From a virus, in IMG/VR virus record IMGVR_UViG_3300037961_001224, positions 1 through 36,823 of that record: DNA of 36,823 nucleotides, one strand, 5' to 3'. The notes beneath the pieces were generated by a model, which was not told where the DNA came from, ran no database searches, and worked only from the letters and a program-made list of their open reading frames with translations. Both the position numbers and the translations under genes were made by a program. Positions 25,137 through 30,894 of the stretch are shown here, one piece after another. Every line of letters starts with the position of its first letter. Within the stretch, counting starts at the first letter, position 1.

Positions 25137-25311
25137 AGATCACCTCCTCTCTGATTACACGGCACACCTCGCCGTTGTTGTTGTAACTATCGCAGAAGTA
25201 CTTCGCGTTGTCAAACGTACTGTACCAATCAGACCCATCAGGGCTACGATCTACCCAGTCATACACATCATCCTTCCACTTCTGCACATTGAACCACGTA
25301 TCAATAGCCAT
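25102..25311 (-). CDS. Small protein of unknown function, 69 residues
   Basis: Encodes MAIDTWFNVQKWKDDVYDWV with 'PDGSDWYSTFDNAKYFCDSY', an aromatic and acidic protein. GGAGGAG lies before its ATG. It overlaps the next gene by 35 bases, which itself has an excellent ribosome site, so both appear genuine. No family was recognised. Confidence 0.65.
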   Translation of the reverse strand: MAIDTWFNVQKWKDDVYDWVDRSPDGSDWYSTFDNAKYFCDSYNNNGEVCRVIREEVIYDPNRKKAARY

Positions 25312-25314
25312 ACA

Positions 25315-25455
25315 TTACTCCTCCTCTTTTATAAGCTTGTCTACTGGAAAAGAGACAACAACAATATTCTCGTCGGTACAGTCCATGTGAGCAAGTATCT
25401 CATAATCATCAGTAGGACATGTTGTCAACCACTCATACAATTCTCTGGTCTTCAT
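25315..25455 (-). CDS. Small protein of unknown function, 46 residues
   Basis: Encodes MKTRELYEWLTTCPTDDYEI ... and ends VDKLIKEEE. GGAGG lies seven bases before the ATG at 25455, and it fills the gap between two other genes almost exactly. No domain was recognised. The beta-type middle (NIVVVSFPV) suggests a folded mini-protein. Confidence 0.65.
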   Translation of the reverse strand: MKTRELYEWLTTCPTDDYEILAHMDCTDENIVVVSFPVDKLIKEEE

Positions 25456-25457
25456 AT

Positions 25458-25844
25458 TTACACCTCCACATCATAGACCGAAGTGGTCTCTTCATCTTCA
25501 TCACGACACACCTGCACATCGTCCTCGTTCCAGTCAATAGTACAATCCAACTCGTTGATGGCGAAGTCCATTGCGGCTTGCTCCGCATCATCCTCATCAC
25601 GAGCCTTGACCTTGACGCAACGACTGACAGTGATAGTCACCTCATACACGTACACATGCTCCTTCATCTTGTCATCGATCTCATCCAACTTACGCACTGC
25701 TTCGTCGAGTATTACTTCTAACTCCTCGAACTCAGTGTTAATCGGACTGTTGATTACATCGTACTCAATGGCACCACGTATCGTATTGATGCGCCGACGA
25801 TGCTCCACTACTTCTTCCCTACTTGTTAACAAAGTACTAGTCAT
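25458..25844 (-). CDS. Acidic small protein, 128 residues
   Basis: The N-terminal two thirds is helical (SREEVVEHRRRINTIRGAIE; EFEELEVILDEAVRKLDEID). Residues 68-95 form a beta-then-helix unit (YVYEVTITVSRCVKVKARDE then DDAEQAAMDFA) often seen in phage accessory proteins. The C-terminus is acidic. It overlaps the upstream gene by eight bases. Function unknown. Confidence 0.7.
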   Translation of the reverse strand: MTSTLLTSREEVVEHRRRINTIRGAIEYDVINSPINTEFEELEVILDEAVRKLDEIDDKMKEHVYVYEVTITVSRCVKVKARDEDDAEQAAMDFAINELDCTIDWNEDDVQVCRDEDEETTSVYDVEV

Positions 25845-26178
25845 GGCTAGTCATCTCCTCTAGTTGATTGTAAATACTATCAGCATACTCACCGGATGAG
25901 TAGTCACTGATCACCTCAATTGGATAACTATCAAAGTTATTATCCTCCACGTTGCCATACACAAACATGAACCACGCTACATACTTGTGTTCTTTACGGC
26001 TCCACACAGTAACGTCATCGTAGTCACACTCACCCATGTTGTCTAGCACAGTGGAATGCTCACGTGAACGCTCAACATCTGGGCCTTCACCCTCACCACA
26101 GACAGTAATACTTTTGTCCGGGTCACGTAGGACTACGTCAACAAAGCATTCTGCCACCTGCCTTTCTTTCACATTCAT
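25837..26178 (-). CDS. Acidic small protein, 113 residues
   Basis: Start chosen at 26178 (MNVKERQVAECFVDVVLRDP) because GGAGGAG lies seven to eight bases upstream; an earlier in-frame start lies inside the preceding gene. It has many Asp/Glu residues and aromatic segments (EHKYVAWFMFVYGNVED). No motif was recognised. It is part of the co-directional small-gene cluster. Confidence 0.7.
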   Translation of the reverse strand: MNVKERQVAECFVDVVLRDPDKSITVCGEGEGPDVERSREHSTVLDNMGECDYDDVTVWSRKEHKYVAWFMFVYGNVEDNNFDSYPIEVISDYSSGEYADSIYNQLEEMTSHD

Positions 26179-26180
26179 AG

Positions 26181-26438
26181 TTACTCCTCCCATTCATCAC
26201 AACACTTCTTACACATATACAGACTGCACCTGCCCTGTATACCTAAGTCTAAGCGAGCGGCAATGAGTATCTCTCTCGTCCACACGTCCTCATCTGGAAA
26301 GAGATCCTGCACCAGTCGCTTACTATTAATGTACCAGTTCCATGCATCACCGTCAACGATGCGCGTATGCACATCACCACATGACATACACCTAGCTGAT
26401 ACCTTCTTCTTGTTAAACAGATCTACTACTTCTCCCAT
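26181..26438 (-). CDS. Small cysteine-rich (zinc-binding) protein, 85 residues
   Basis: Two Cys pairs frame the protein: 'ARCMSCGDVHTR' near residue 16 and 'LYMCKKCCDEWEE' at the end, consistent with a zinc ribbon. Between them is a tryptophan-rich helical part (DAWNWYINSKRLVQDLFPDE). The start overlaps the previous stop by one base (TGATG). Role unknown; a nucleic-acid or protein-binding function is plausible. Confidence 0.7.
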   Translation of the reverse strand: MGEVVDLFNKKKVSARCMSCGDVHTRIVDGDAWNWYINSKRLVQDLFPDEDVWTREILIAARLDLGIQGRCSLYMCKKCCDEWEE

Positions 26439-26719
26439 CAGAACATCTCCTCTGCTACTTCTAGCATCATCTCAATCTCATCGGGACTGCTCCACTCATC
26501 AGGGTACGGTGACATATCCTGCGCCACACGTATTAGCTCCATCATCTCAGGTGGATAGATAGGACTGCGCCTACACGTTGGTAGTGGCGGCTCGAAACCG
26601 AACGCTCCACACCCATGCTTTAAGAACAACTTGACCGCATCCTTGTATGACGTGTCCTCAATATCATGAAGCTCGTCATGATCCCACGGTTCACCACAAT
26701 GTCTACAATGAATGTCCAT
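26438..26719 (-). CDS. Small zinc-ribbon-like protein, 93 residues
   Basis: It begins MDIHCRHCGEPWDHDELHDI, a pattern I associate with conserved small proteins of many phages (CRHCGEPWD...H). A further Cys pair (HGCGAF, PTCRRS) may complete the metal site. The second half is acidic and helical. ATG 26719 is preferred over the GTG just before it; it overlaps the previous stop as TGATG. Function unknown. Confidence 0.72.
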   Translation of the reverse strand: MDIHCRHCGEPWDHDELHDIEDTSYKDAVKLFLKHGCGAFGFEPPLPTCRRSPIYPPEMMELIRVAQDMSPYPDEWSSPDEIEMMLEVAEEMF

Positions 26720-26889
26720 CACTTCTCTCCTCTACATTTATTACAAATGTTTTTCTTACTAACTGTGTCATACAACAACCAATCAAACACCACCTTGGTT
26801 GTGCACACATCACACTGCTGGTGCCACTCACTGTTCTGACTCCAGAACCCAAGGTAAGTGGACCGATAAGGCTTTTTAAATCTTCCCAT
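26719..26889 (-). CDS. Small zinc-finger-like protein, 56 residues
   Basis: The ORF (MGRFKKPYRSTYLGFWSQNS...) has two CxxC pairs, CDVC at residue 26 and CNKC at residue 49, with a hydrophobic middle. GGGAGG lies just before the ATG, and the stop overlaps the following start. The spacing of the cysteines supports one zinc site. Function unknown; DNA or RNA contact is possible given its basic ends. Confidence 0.68.
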   Translation of the reverse strand: MGRFKKPYRSTYLGFWSQNSEWHQQCDVCTTKVVFDWLLYDTVSKKNICNKCRGEK

Positions 26890-26898
26890 ACATCCTCC

Positions 26899-27084
26899 CT
26901 ATGTACACACGTAACCGTTAGGTTCGATGCATAACCACATCGTCCACCACTTCACCACGACAGCACCATCACCACCAATCATAGGCTCAACACTACGCCT
27001 GAATTGTCGGTACGTCATGCCGTTGTCGTGATCCCTCCACTTCCGCAACAACGCCTGCTGTTGCGCCTTTGTGATACTAACCAT
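26899..27084 (-). CDS. Conserved small phage protein, 61 residues
   Basis: Encodes MVSITKAQQQALLRKWRDHD, then 'TYRQFRRSVEPMIG', and ends 'KWWTMWLCIEPNGYVCT'. The combination of an 'ITKAQ...L' helix, 'FRRSV' and a terminal 'MWL.IE..G' motif recurs in small proteins of many unrelated phages, so it is probably a conserved domain without known role. Start at 27084 with GAGGTGGGG upstream; it overlaps the previous ORF by eight bases. Confidence 0.72.
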   Translation of the reverse strand: MVSITKAQQQALLRKWRDHDNGMTYRQFRRSVEPMIGGDGAVVVKWWTMWLCIEPNGYVCT

Positions 27085-27253
27085 TACCCCACCTCTCCTC
27101 ATCGATGATATCGATTAGATCCAGTTTAAGATCAGCAAGCATAGCGAACACCTCAGGATGCTCATCAAATGCTCGCGGGTTTACAGTTAAGACTGACGAC
27201 ATTGCATCACTAGCAACACGCAAAGCGTCTAGTTTTTTCTGTGCATTTTCCAT
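27077..27253 (-). CDS. Small helical protein, 58 residues
   Basis: Encodes MENAQKKLDALRVASDAMSS ... ADLKLDLIDIIDEERWGNG, an amphipathic acidic helical protein. It starts by TAATG overlap on the preceding stop and ends overlapping the next gene by eight bases. No family was recognised; continuous coupling supports a real gene. Confidence 0.68.
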   Translation of the reverse strand: MENAQKKLDALRVASDAMSSVLTVNPRAFDEHPEVFAMLADLKLDLIDIIDEERWGNG

Positions 27254-27582
27254 TAGTCAAACCTCCCTACACGTTGATTGCCCACGTTGTCTTTGATGCC
27301 GAATATCTGATGTGGATACGCCCACATTGTCCACCCACCAAACGACACACTAGCGAATGGCTCCATCTTCTCGTGTTCATTGTGGTACACACCGTTATCG
27401 TCGATGTCACCCTTCCAATGATCACTGAATCCGCCCATGCCGTACGTTTCGTTCATCTCATCTGCGACGGTAGCAATGCCACCACCAGCAAACCTCGCGG
27501 CGATGACGCCCTGTGCAAAGAACGCAGGAACAATACCCAACCGCTCGTTATCTTCGCGACCACTTAAGAATTTAATCATCAT
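27253..27582 (-). CDS. Protein of unknown function, first gene of the small-gene operon
   Basis: A 109-residue protein beginning MMIKFLSGREDNERLGIVPA. It has a glycine- and aromatic-rich second half (FASVSFGGWTMWAYPHQIFG). GAGGG lies upstream. It follows the promoter at 27657 and the palindromic site at 27599, so it would be the first product of this transcription unit. No motif was recognised. Confidence 0.68.
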   Translation of the reverse strand: MMIKFLSGREDNERLGIVPAFFAQGVIAARFAGGGIATVADEMNETYGMGGFSDHWKGDIDDNGVYHNEHEKMEPFASVSFGGWTMWAYPHQIFGIKDNVGNQRVGRFD

Positions 27583-27598
27583 GTTGATGCCCTCTCAG

Positions 27599-27616
27599 AA
27601 TTAATCTGGATTAATT
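27599..27616. promoter_or_regulatory. Palindromic operator-like site, copy 2
   Basis: AATTAATC-TG-GATTAATT, 18 bases with perfect eight-base arms. It lies in the leader between the promoter at 27657 and the gene starting at 27582. Confidence 0.7.
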
Positions 27617-27656
27617 TTTGTCAGCCATATAAACAGAATGAATAACCGACCTACCT

Positions 27657-27685
27657 ATTATCTCAAATAGGAATAATGGTGTCAA
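27657..27685 (-). promoter_or_regulatory. Sigma70-type promoter for the small-gene operon
   Basis: On the - strand: TTGACA (27685-27680), a 17-base spacer, then GATAAT (27662-27657), one mismatch from TATAAT. It sits just past the terminator of the preceding gene, so it should restart transcription of the leftward arm. Confidence 0.75.
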
Positions 27686-27727
27686 ATCACCCATCACCCC
27701 ACAGTGTCAAGCGTAAATGACAGGCAC

Positions 27728-27750
27728 AAAAAAACCGCCCGAAGGCGGTC
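27728..27750 (-). terminator. Intrinsic terminator behind the first leftward gene
   Basis: On the - strand: ACCGCC, TTCG loop, GGCGGT, then a run of seven T. It lies 26 bases beyond the stop at 27776 and separates that gene from the rest of the leftward arm. Confidence 0.92.
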
Positions 27751-27775
27751 AAGGTTACTACTACGGTGTGGCGGT

Positions 27776-28357
27776 TTATTCGGCGTCGTTGTGAAGCTGA
27801 ATCGATACCTCTGCGAGATAGTGAGCGATTTCAAACTTCGTATGCCCGTTATCGTATGCCTTCTGCAAGAATTCAGAGAACAGATGACCGATAGGGCTGG
27901 CATCATTCGCTGTTGGCTCGCTGGATTCAGACTCCGACGCTACTTCAGCATCGCTTGCGACATCGTCCGCCTTAGGTATTGCCAGCGCTTCGTATGCTGT
28001 CTTCAGCGACGTCGCATAGCTAACGGCGTGAGACATGACGGCGATACCGTCCTCTACTGTCTGGATCTCGTGATAGTCGGATAACTTTTTATCCAGATTC
28101 GCCGCTACCTTTACCAATCGCATAACCTGTGAGGCTTGTACCTTCGCGGATGATTCCTCGTTACCCGCGTCGATGTACTGCGAAATGATGCTAGCGCGTA
28201 GTGGCTTAAGGTCCGCCTTAGTAATGCCAGACTGCGCTGCCTTGATTACCTCGTTACCAACTTTCTCAAGGGTAGTTAGTCGCGCCTTAGCTACTGCGTT
28301 GTCCTCTTTGATCATTGCCTTAGCGATTCGTGTACCTAATGTTTCGATATTTGTCAT
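27776..28357 (-). CDS. Helical acidic protein, first gene of the leftward arm
   Basis: A 193-residue protein of unknown family. Start chosen at 28357 (MTNIETLGTRIAKAMIKEDN) with AAGGAGAA upstream; the longer in-frame start at 28462 runs through the palindrome-proximal leader. It is helical with Lys/Ala/Glu periodicity, then a low-complexity acidic Ser/Glu/Ala stretch (about 143-160), and an amphipathic C-terminus (HLFSEFLQKAYDNGHTKFEI). As the promoter-proximal gene with its own terminator it is probably made in large amounts early. DNA-binding or host-takeover roles are possible but not shown. Confidence 0.75.
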   Translation of the reverse strand: MTNIETLGTRIAKAMIKEDNAVAKARLTTLEKVGNEVIKAAQSGITKADLKPLRASIISQYIDAGNEESSAKVQASQVMRLVKVAANLDKKLSDYHEIQTVEDGIAVMSHAVSYATSLKTAYEALAIPKADDVASDAEVASESESSEPTANDASPIGHLFSEFLQKAYDNGHTKFEIAHYLAEVSIQLHNDAE

Positions 28358-28463
28358 GGTTATGTTCTCCTTTGAACTATTTACCAAATGAATATGCCGT
28401 GCGTCATTGCCCGACCCCTTGAGTATCGTCGATTTCGGGATACCGGTCAAGTGACCTACCAAG

Positions 28464-28481
28464 AATTAATCCAGATTAATT
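28464..28481. promoter_or_regulatory. Palindromic operator-like site, copy 3
   Basis: AATTAATC-CA-GATTAATT, 18 bases with perfect eight-base arms, about 105 bases upstream of the leftward gene at 28357. The orientation of the central CA is opposite to that of copy 2. Confidence 0.7.
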
Positions 28482-28500
28482 TTAGATTCGCATGGCTATG

Positions 28501-28632
28501 CGGTCCTTCCTAGACTCTCACATTCGCCGATGACCGACCGAGAGCGATAAAGAGCGGCGTTGAAATGTTGAATTGCAAAGGCACGGGGGAGGGGCTGCAA
28601 CGACGCATCGACGTCACGGTCCTTCCTAGACA
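28501..28632 (+). repeat. Pair of 15-base direct repeats
   Basis: CGGTCCTTCCTAGAC occurs identically at 28501-28515 and 28618-28632. The 102 bases between are markedly richer in G+C than the surroundings and include GAGCG repeats. Confidence 0.85.
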
Positions 28633-28717
28633 CAAAAAAGAGCAAAATTGGGCTATGCTAGTATTAGTACTTTTAGTTATATATCAAAGGTTTATTATAA
28701 TCCAGGGAGATATGTAT

Positions 28718-28754
28718 AATCTGCACTGTAAAACCATAGAATCTGTACTGTAAA
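28718..28754 (+). repeat. Two 15-base repeats spaced by 22 bases upstream of the main promoter
   Basis: AATCTGCACTGTAAA (28718-28732) and AATCTGTACTGTAAA (28740-28754) differ at one base and start 22 bases apart, about two DNA turns. They end 24 bases before the -35 box at 28779, a place suited to an activator or repressor. Confidence 0.75.
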
Positions 28755-28778
28755 TACAATGTTTTTCCCTACAGGGGG

Positions 28779-28807
28779 TTGACAAATCTAAAAAAGTATG
28801 CTATAAT
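28779..28807 (+). promoter_or_regulatory. Consensus sigma70 promoter of the rightward arm
   Basis: TTGACA (28779-28784), a 17-base spacer, TATAAT (28802-28807), with an extended -10 TG (TGCTATAAT). Both hexamers match the consensus fully. It should drive the terminase-portal operon. Confidence 0.92.
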
Positions 28808-28922
28808 ATATGTATATATAGAGCTATAGCGGAAGTACGATGCATTAGGATTTTTACTTATGCATATTACCCACAAGTATAGATAACAAACCAAAAAGAA
28901 AACAAGGTAGAGCCTATACAGT

Positions 28923-29300
28923 ATGGACATTAAAAAGAACTCTGTTGGTCGTCCTAAGAAGTCTTCTGTTTCTAGTAAGACAAAGGGCAACAGAAAAGCA
29001 GTTGGACGACCTAAAGGCGATGCAGCAATCATCAACGAGTACAAGGCAAGGATGTTAAACTCGCCCCGCTCCCGCGCCGTGATGGATGCAATATTTGATG
29101 CAGCATTAGACCCAGAACATAAGAATCAATCAGCAGCATGGAAGCTGGTAATGGATAGAATCCTTCCTGTTGCTGCGTTTGAAAAAGATATTGTTAAGGA
29201 TGGTGGTAGAAGCGCCATTCAAATTAATATTACTGGTGTTGGCACAGTCGATGTCGAACAACCCACAACAATTGAAGGGGAAGTAGTGAATGAGTCTTAA
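28923..29300 (+). CDS. Putative small terminase subunit / AT-hook-like DNA-binding protein
   Basis: A 125-residue protein. The basic N-terminus holds two AT-hook-like motifs, 'VGRPKKSS' (about 8-15) and 'VGRPKGDA' (about 27-34). A helical region follows (NSPRSRAVMDAIFDAALDPE; SAAWKLVMDRILP). The end, with 'IQINITGVGTVDVE ... IEGEVVN', is a pattern seen in proteins encoded just before large terminases. It would recognise phage DNA for packaging. The ribosome site is weak. The assignment rests mainly on position and DNA-binding features. Confidence 0.6.
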   Translation: MDIKKNSVGRPKKSSVSSKTKGNRKAVGRPKGDAAIINEYKARMLNSPRSRAVMDAIFDAALDPEHKNQSAAWKLVMDRILPVAAFEKDIVKDGGRSAIQINITGVGTVDVEQPTTIEGEVVNES

Positions 29301-29640
29301 GTACTTTAAGCGCGAAGAGTTCGATTGTCAAGTTACTGGCACCAATAATATGGAGCAAGAGTTTTTAGAAAAGCTCGATAAATTGCGGGAGGCGTGTGGG
29401 TTCCCTATGCAGATAACGTCAGGTTATCGCCATCCAACCAAGCACCCTATAGAAATGAAAAAGGCGGTGCCGGGAACACATGCCCAAGGGATTGCGGCTG
29501 ACATAAAAATAACGAATGCCGCCCACCGCTACGCTATTGTGTCCAATGCCTTAAGACTAGGATTTACAGGCATAGGGGTAGACGATGATTTTATACACGT
29601 GGATACTAGAGGCACTGCTCCGGTTATCTGGTTGTATTAA
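29290..29640 (+). CDS. Endolysin, peptidase M15-type
   Basis: A 116-residue protein. The zinc-peptidase pattern of the M15 family is visible: 'ITSGYRHPTKHP' (His), 'GTHAQGIAADIKI' (His...Asp) and 'FIHVDTRG' (His). These enzymes cleave the peptidoglycan peptide bridge and serve as lysis proteins. No signal peptide was seen, so export would need the holin, which is encoded far away at 5214. It overlaps the preceding gene by eleven bases and the large terminase start by one (TAATG). Confidence 0.85.
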   Translation: MSLKYFKREEFDCQVTGTNNMEQEFLEKLDKLREACGFPMQITSGYRHPTKHPIEMKKAVPGTHAQGIAADIKITNAAHRYAIVSNALRLGFTGIGVDDDFIHVDTRGTAPVIWLY

Positions 29641-30893
29641 TGGATTTAAATATAGAACTACTGCCTTGGCAACAAGAAGTCTGGGCCGATCCAACAAGAT
29701 TTAAAATAGTAGCTGCTGGACGACGTACTGGAAAGTCTAGATTAGCAGCGTGGATGTTAATTGTTAACGCATTGCAAGCGGAAAAAGGCCATGTATTTTA
29801 CGTCGCACCTACTCAGGGACAAGCCAGAGACATCATGTGGTCCACCCTTCTCGATCTCGGGCATGATGTTATCAGTGGTAGTCATGTTAATAATCTTCAA
29901 ATTAAGCTTATTAATGGAGCCACTATCAGTCTCAAGGGAGCCGACCGCCCCGAAACAATGCGCGGAGTTAGCCTCAAGTTCTTAGTACTTGATGAATACG
30001 CAGACATGAAGCCAGAGGTCTTTGAGCAGATTCTGAGACCCGCCTTGGCTGACCAAAAAGGATGTGCAATGTTTATAGGCACACCTATGGGAAGAAACCA
30101 TTTTTACGAACTATACAAATATGCGGAACTGGGAGACGATGAAACTTATAAAGCGTGGCACTTTACTTCTTACGATAACCCAATTCTTGATTCGTCTGAA
30201 ATCGACATTGCTAAAAAGTCTATGTCATCTTATGCGTTTCGTCAAGAATTTATGGCGTCGTTTGAAGCGCGTGGTTCAGAAATGTTTAAAGAGGACTGGA
30301 TCTCTTTTAGCGACGACGAACCTGAAATAGGAGATTATTACATTGCCGCAGACTTGGCAAACTACTTGGACCCTACCGCCACCAAAAAAAGTAAAAACGC
30401 AAAAGCAGACGAAGCAGCAATTGCAATTGTTAAGGTTAATTCTCACGGTTGGTATGTTGATAATATTATTCACGGAGTCTGGACAACCGAAGAGACCGCT
30501 TCCAAAATATTTCAGGCCGTTAGAGATTACCGTCCCATTTCCGTTGGTATCGAAAGAGGTATATCTAGGAACGCAATAATGTCGCCATTACTTGACTTAC
30601 AAAAACGCTACGGTATATTTTTTAGAGTAGAAGAGTTAAGTCATAAAAATAAAACTAAAACAGATCGTATTATGTGGGCATTGCAAGGACGATTTGAAAA
30701 CGGACAGATTACACTAAATAGGGGAAGCTGGAATAGTAAATTTCTTGATCAACTATTTCAGTTTCCCGACCCATTAACCCATGACGACTTGGTAGACGCA
30801 TTAGCTTACGTTGACCAGTTGGCAAATGTGGCTTACGACTACGAATACGAAATCGAAGACCACGAAATCTTAGACGTAGTAGCAGGATACTAA
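29640..30893 (+). CDS. terL: Terminase large subunit
   Basis: A 417-residue DNA-packaging motor. The ATPase domain has Walker A 'AAGRRTGKS' (25-33) and Walker B 'FLVLDEYAD' (about 114-122), then a coupling motif region 'MFIGTPMGRNHFY'. The C-terminal nuclease domain shows 'YYIAADLANYLDP', 'VGIERGISRN' and 'DDLVDALAYV' with the expected acidic residues. It cuts concatemers and pumps DNA into the prohead through the portal encoded next. It is a short member of the family, complete by motifs. Confidence 0.95.
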   Translation: MDLNIELLPWQQEVWADPTRFKIVAAGRRTGKSRLAAWMLIVNALQAEKGHVFYVAPTQGQARDIMWSTLLDLGHDVISGSHVNNLQIKLINGATISLKGADRPETMRGVSLKFLVLDEYADMKPEVFEQILRPALADQKGCAMFIGTPMGRNHFYELYKYAELGDDETYKAWHFTSYDNPILDSSEIDIAKKSMSSYAFRQEFMASFEARGSEMFKEDWISFSDDEPEIGDYYIAADLANYLDPTATKKSKNAKADEAAIAIVKVNSHGWYVDNIIHGVWTTEETASKIFQAVRDYRPISVGIERGISRNAIMSPLLDLQKRYGIFFRVEELSHKNKTKTDRIMWALQGRFENGQITLNRGSWNSKFLDQLFQFPDPLTHDDLVDALAYVDQLANVAYDYEYEIEDHEILDVVAGY

Positions 30894-30894
30894 T

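Larger units (their letters stand above)
28358..28922. other. Divergent intergenic control region
   Basis: This 565-base stretch between the two arms holds no convincing gene. It contains the palindromic site (28464-28481), a small inverted repeat CGCATGGCTATGCG (28489-28502) and two CGGTCCTTCCTAGAC direct repeats around a G+C-rich segment. It continues with an A+T-rich stretch carrying two AATCTGYACTGTAAA repeats, then the consensus + promoter and its leader of about 110 bases. I saw no strong sigma70 promoter for the leftward gene at 28357. An origin, packaging site or both could lie here. Confidence 0.7.

Noticed and set aside
20158-28481. Reading the TTAATC-NN-GATTAA palindromes as host CtrA sites
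   Set aside because: CtrA sites are TTAA separated by seven bases; here the TTAA elements are six bases apart and the symmetric arms extend outward, so they fit a different dimeric binder better.
28565-28753. 62-codon + strand ORF in the control region
   Set aside because: No ribosome site, spans repeats and promoter-like DNA, and its composition is not protein-like apart from a chance hydrophobic stretch.
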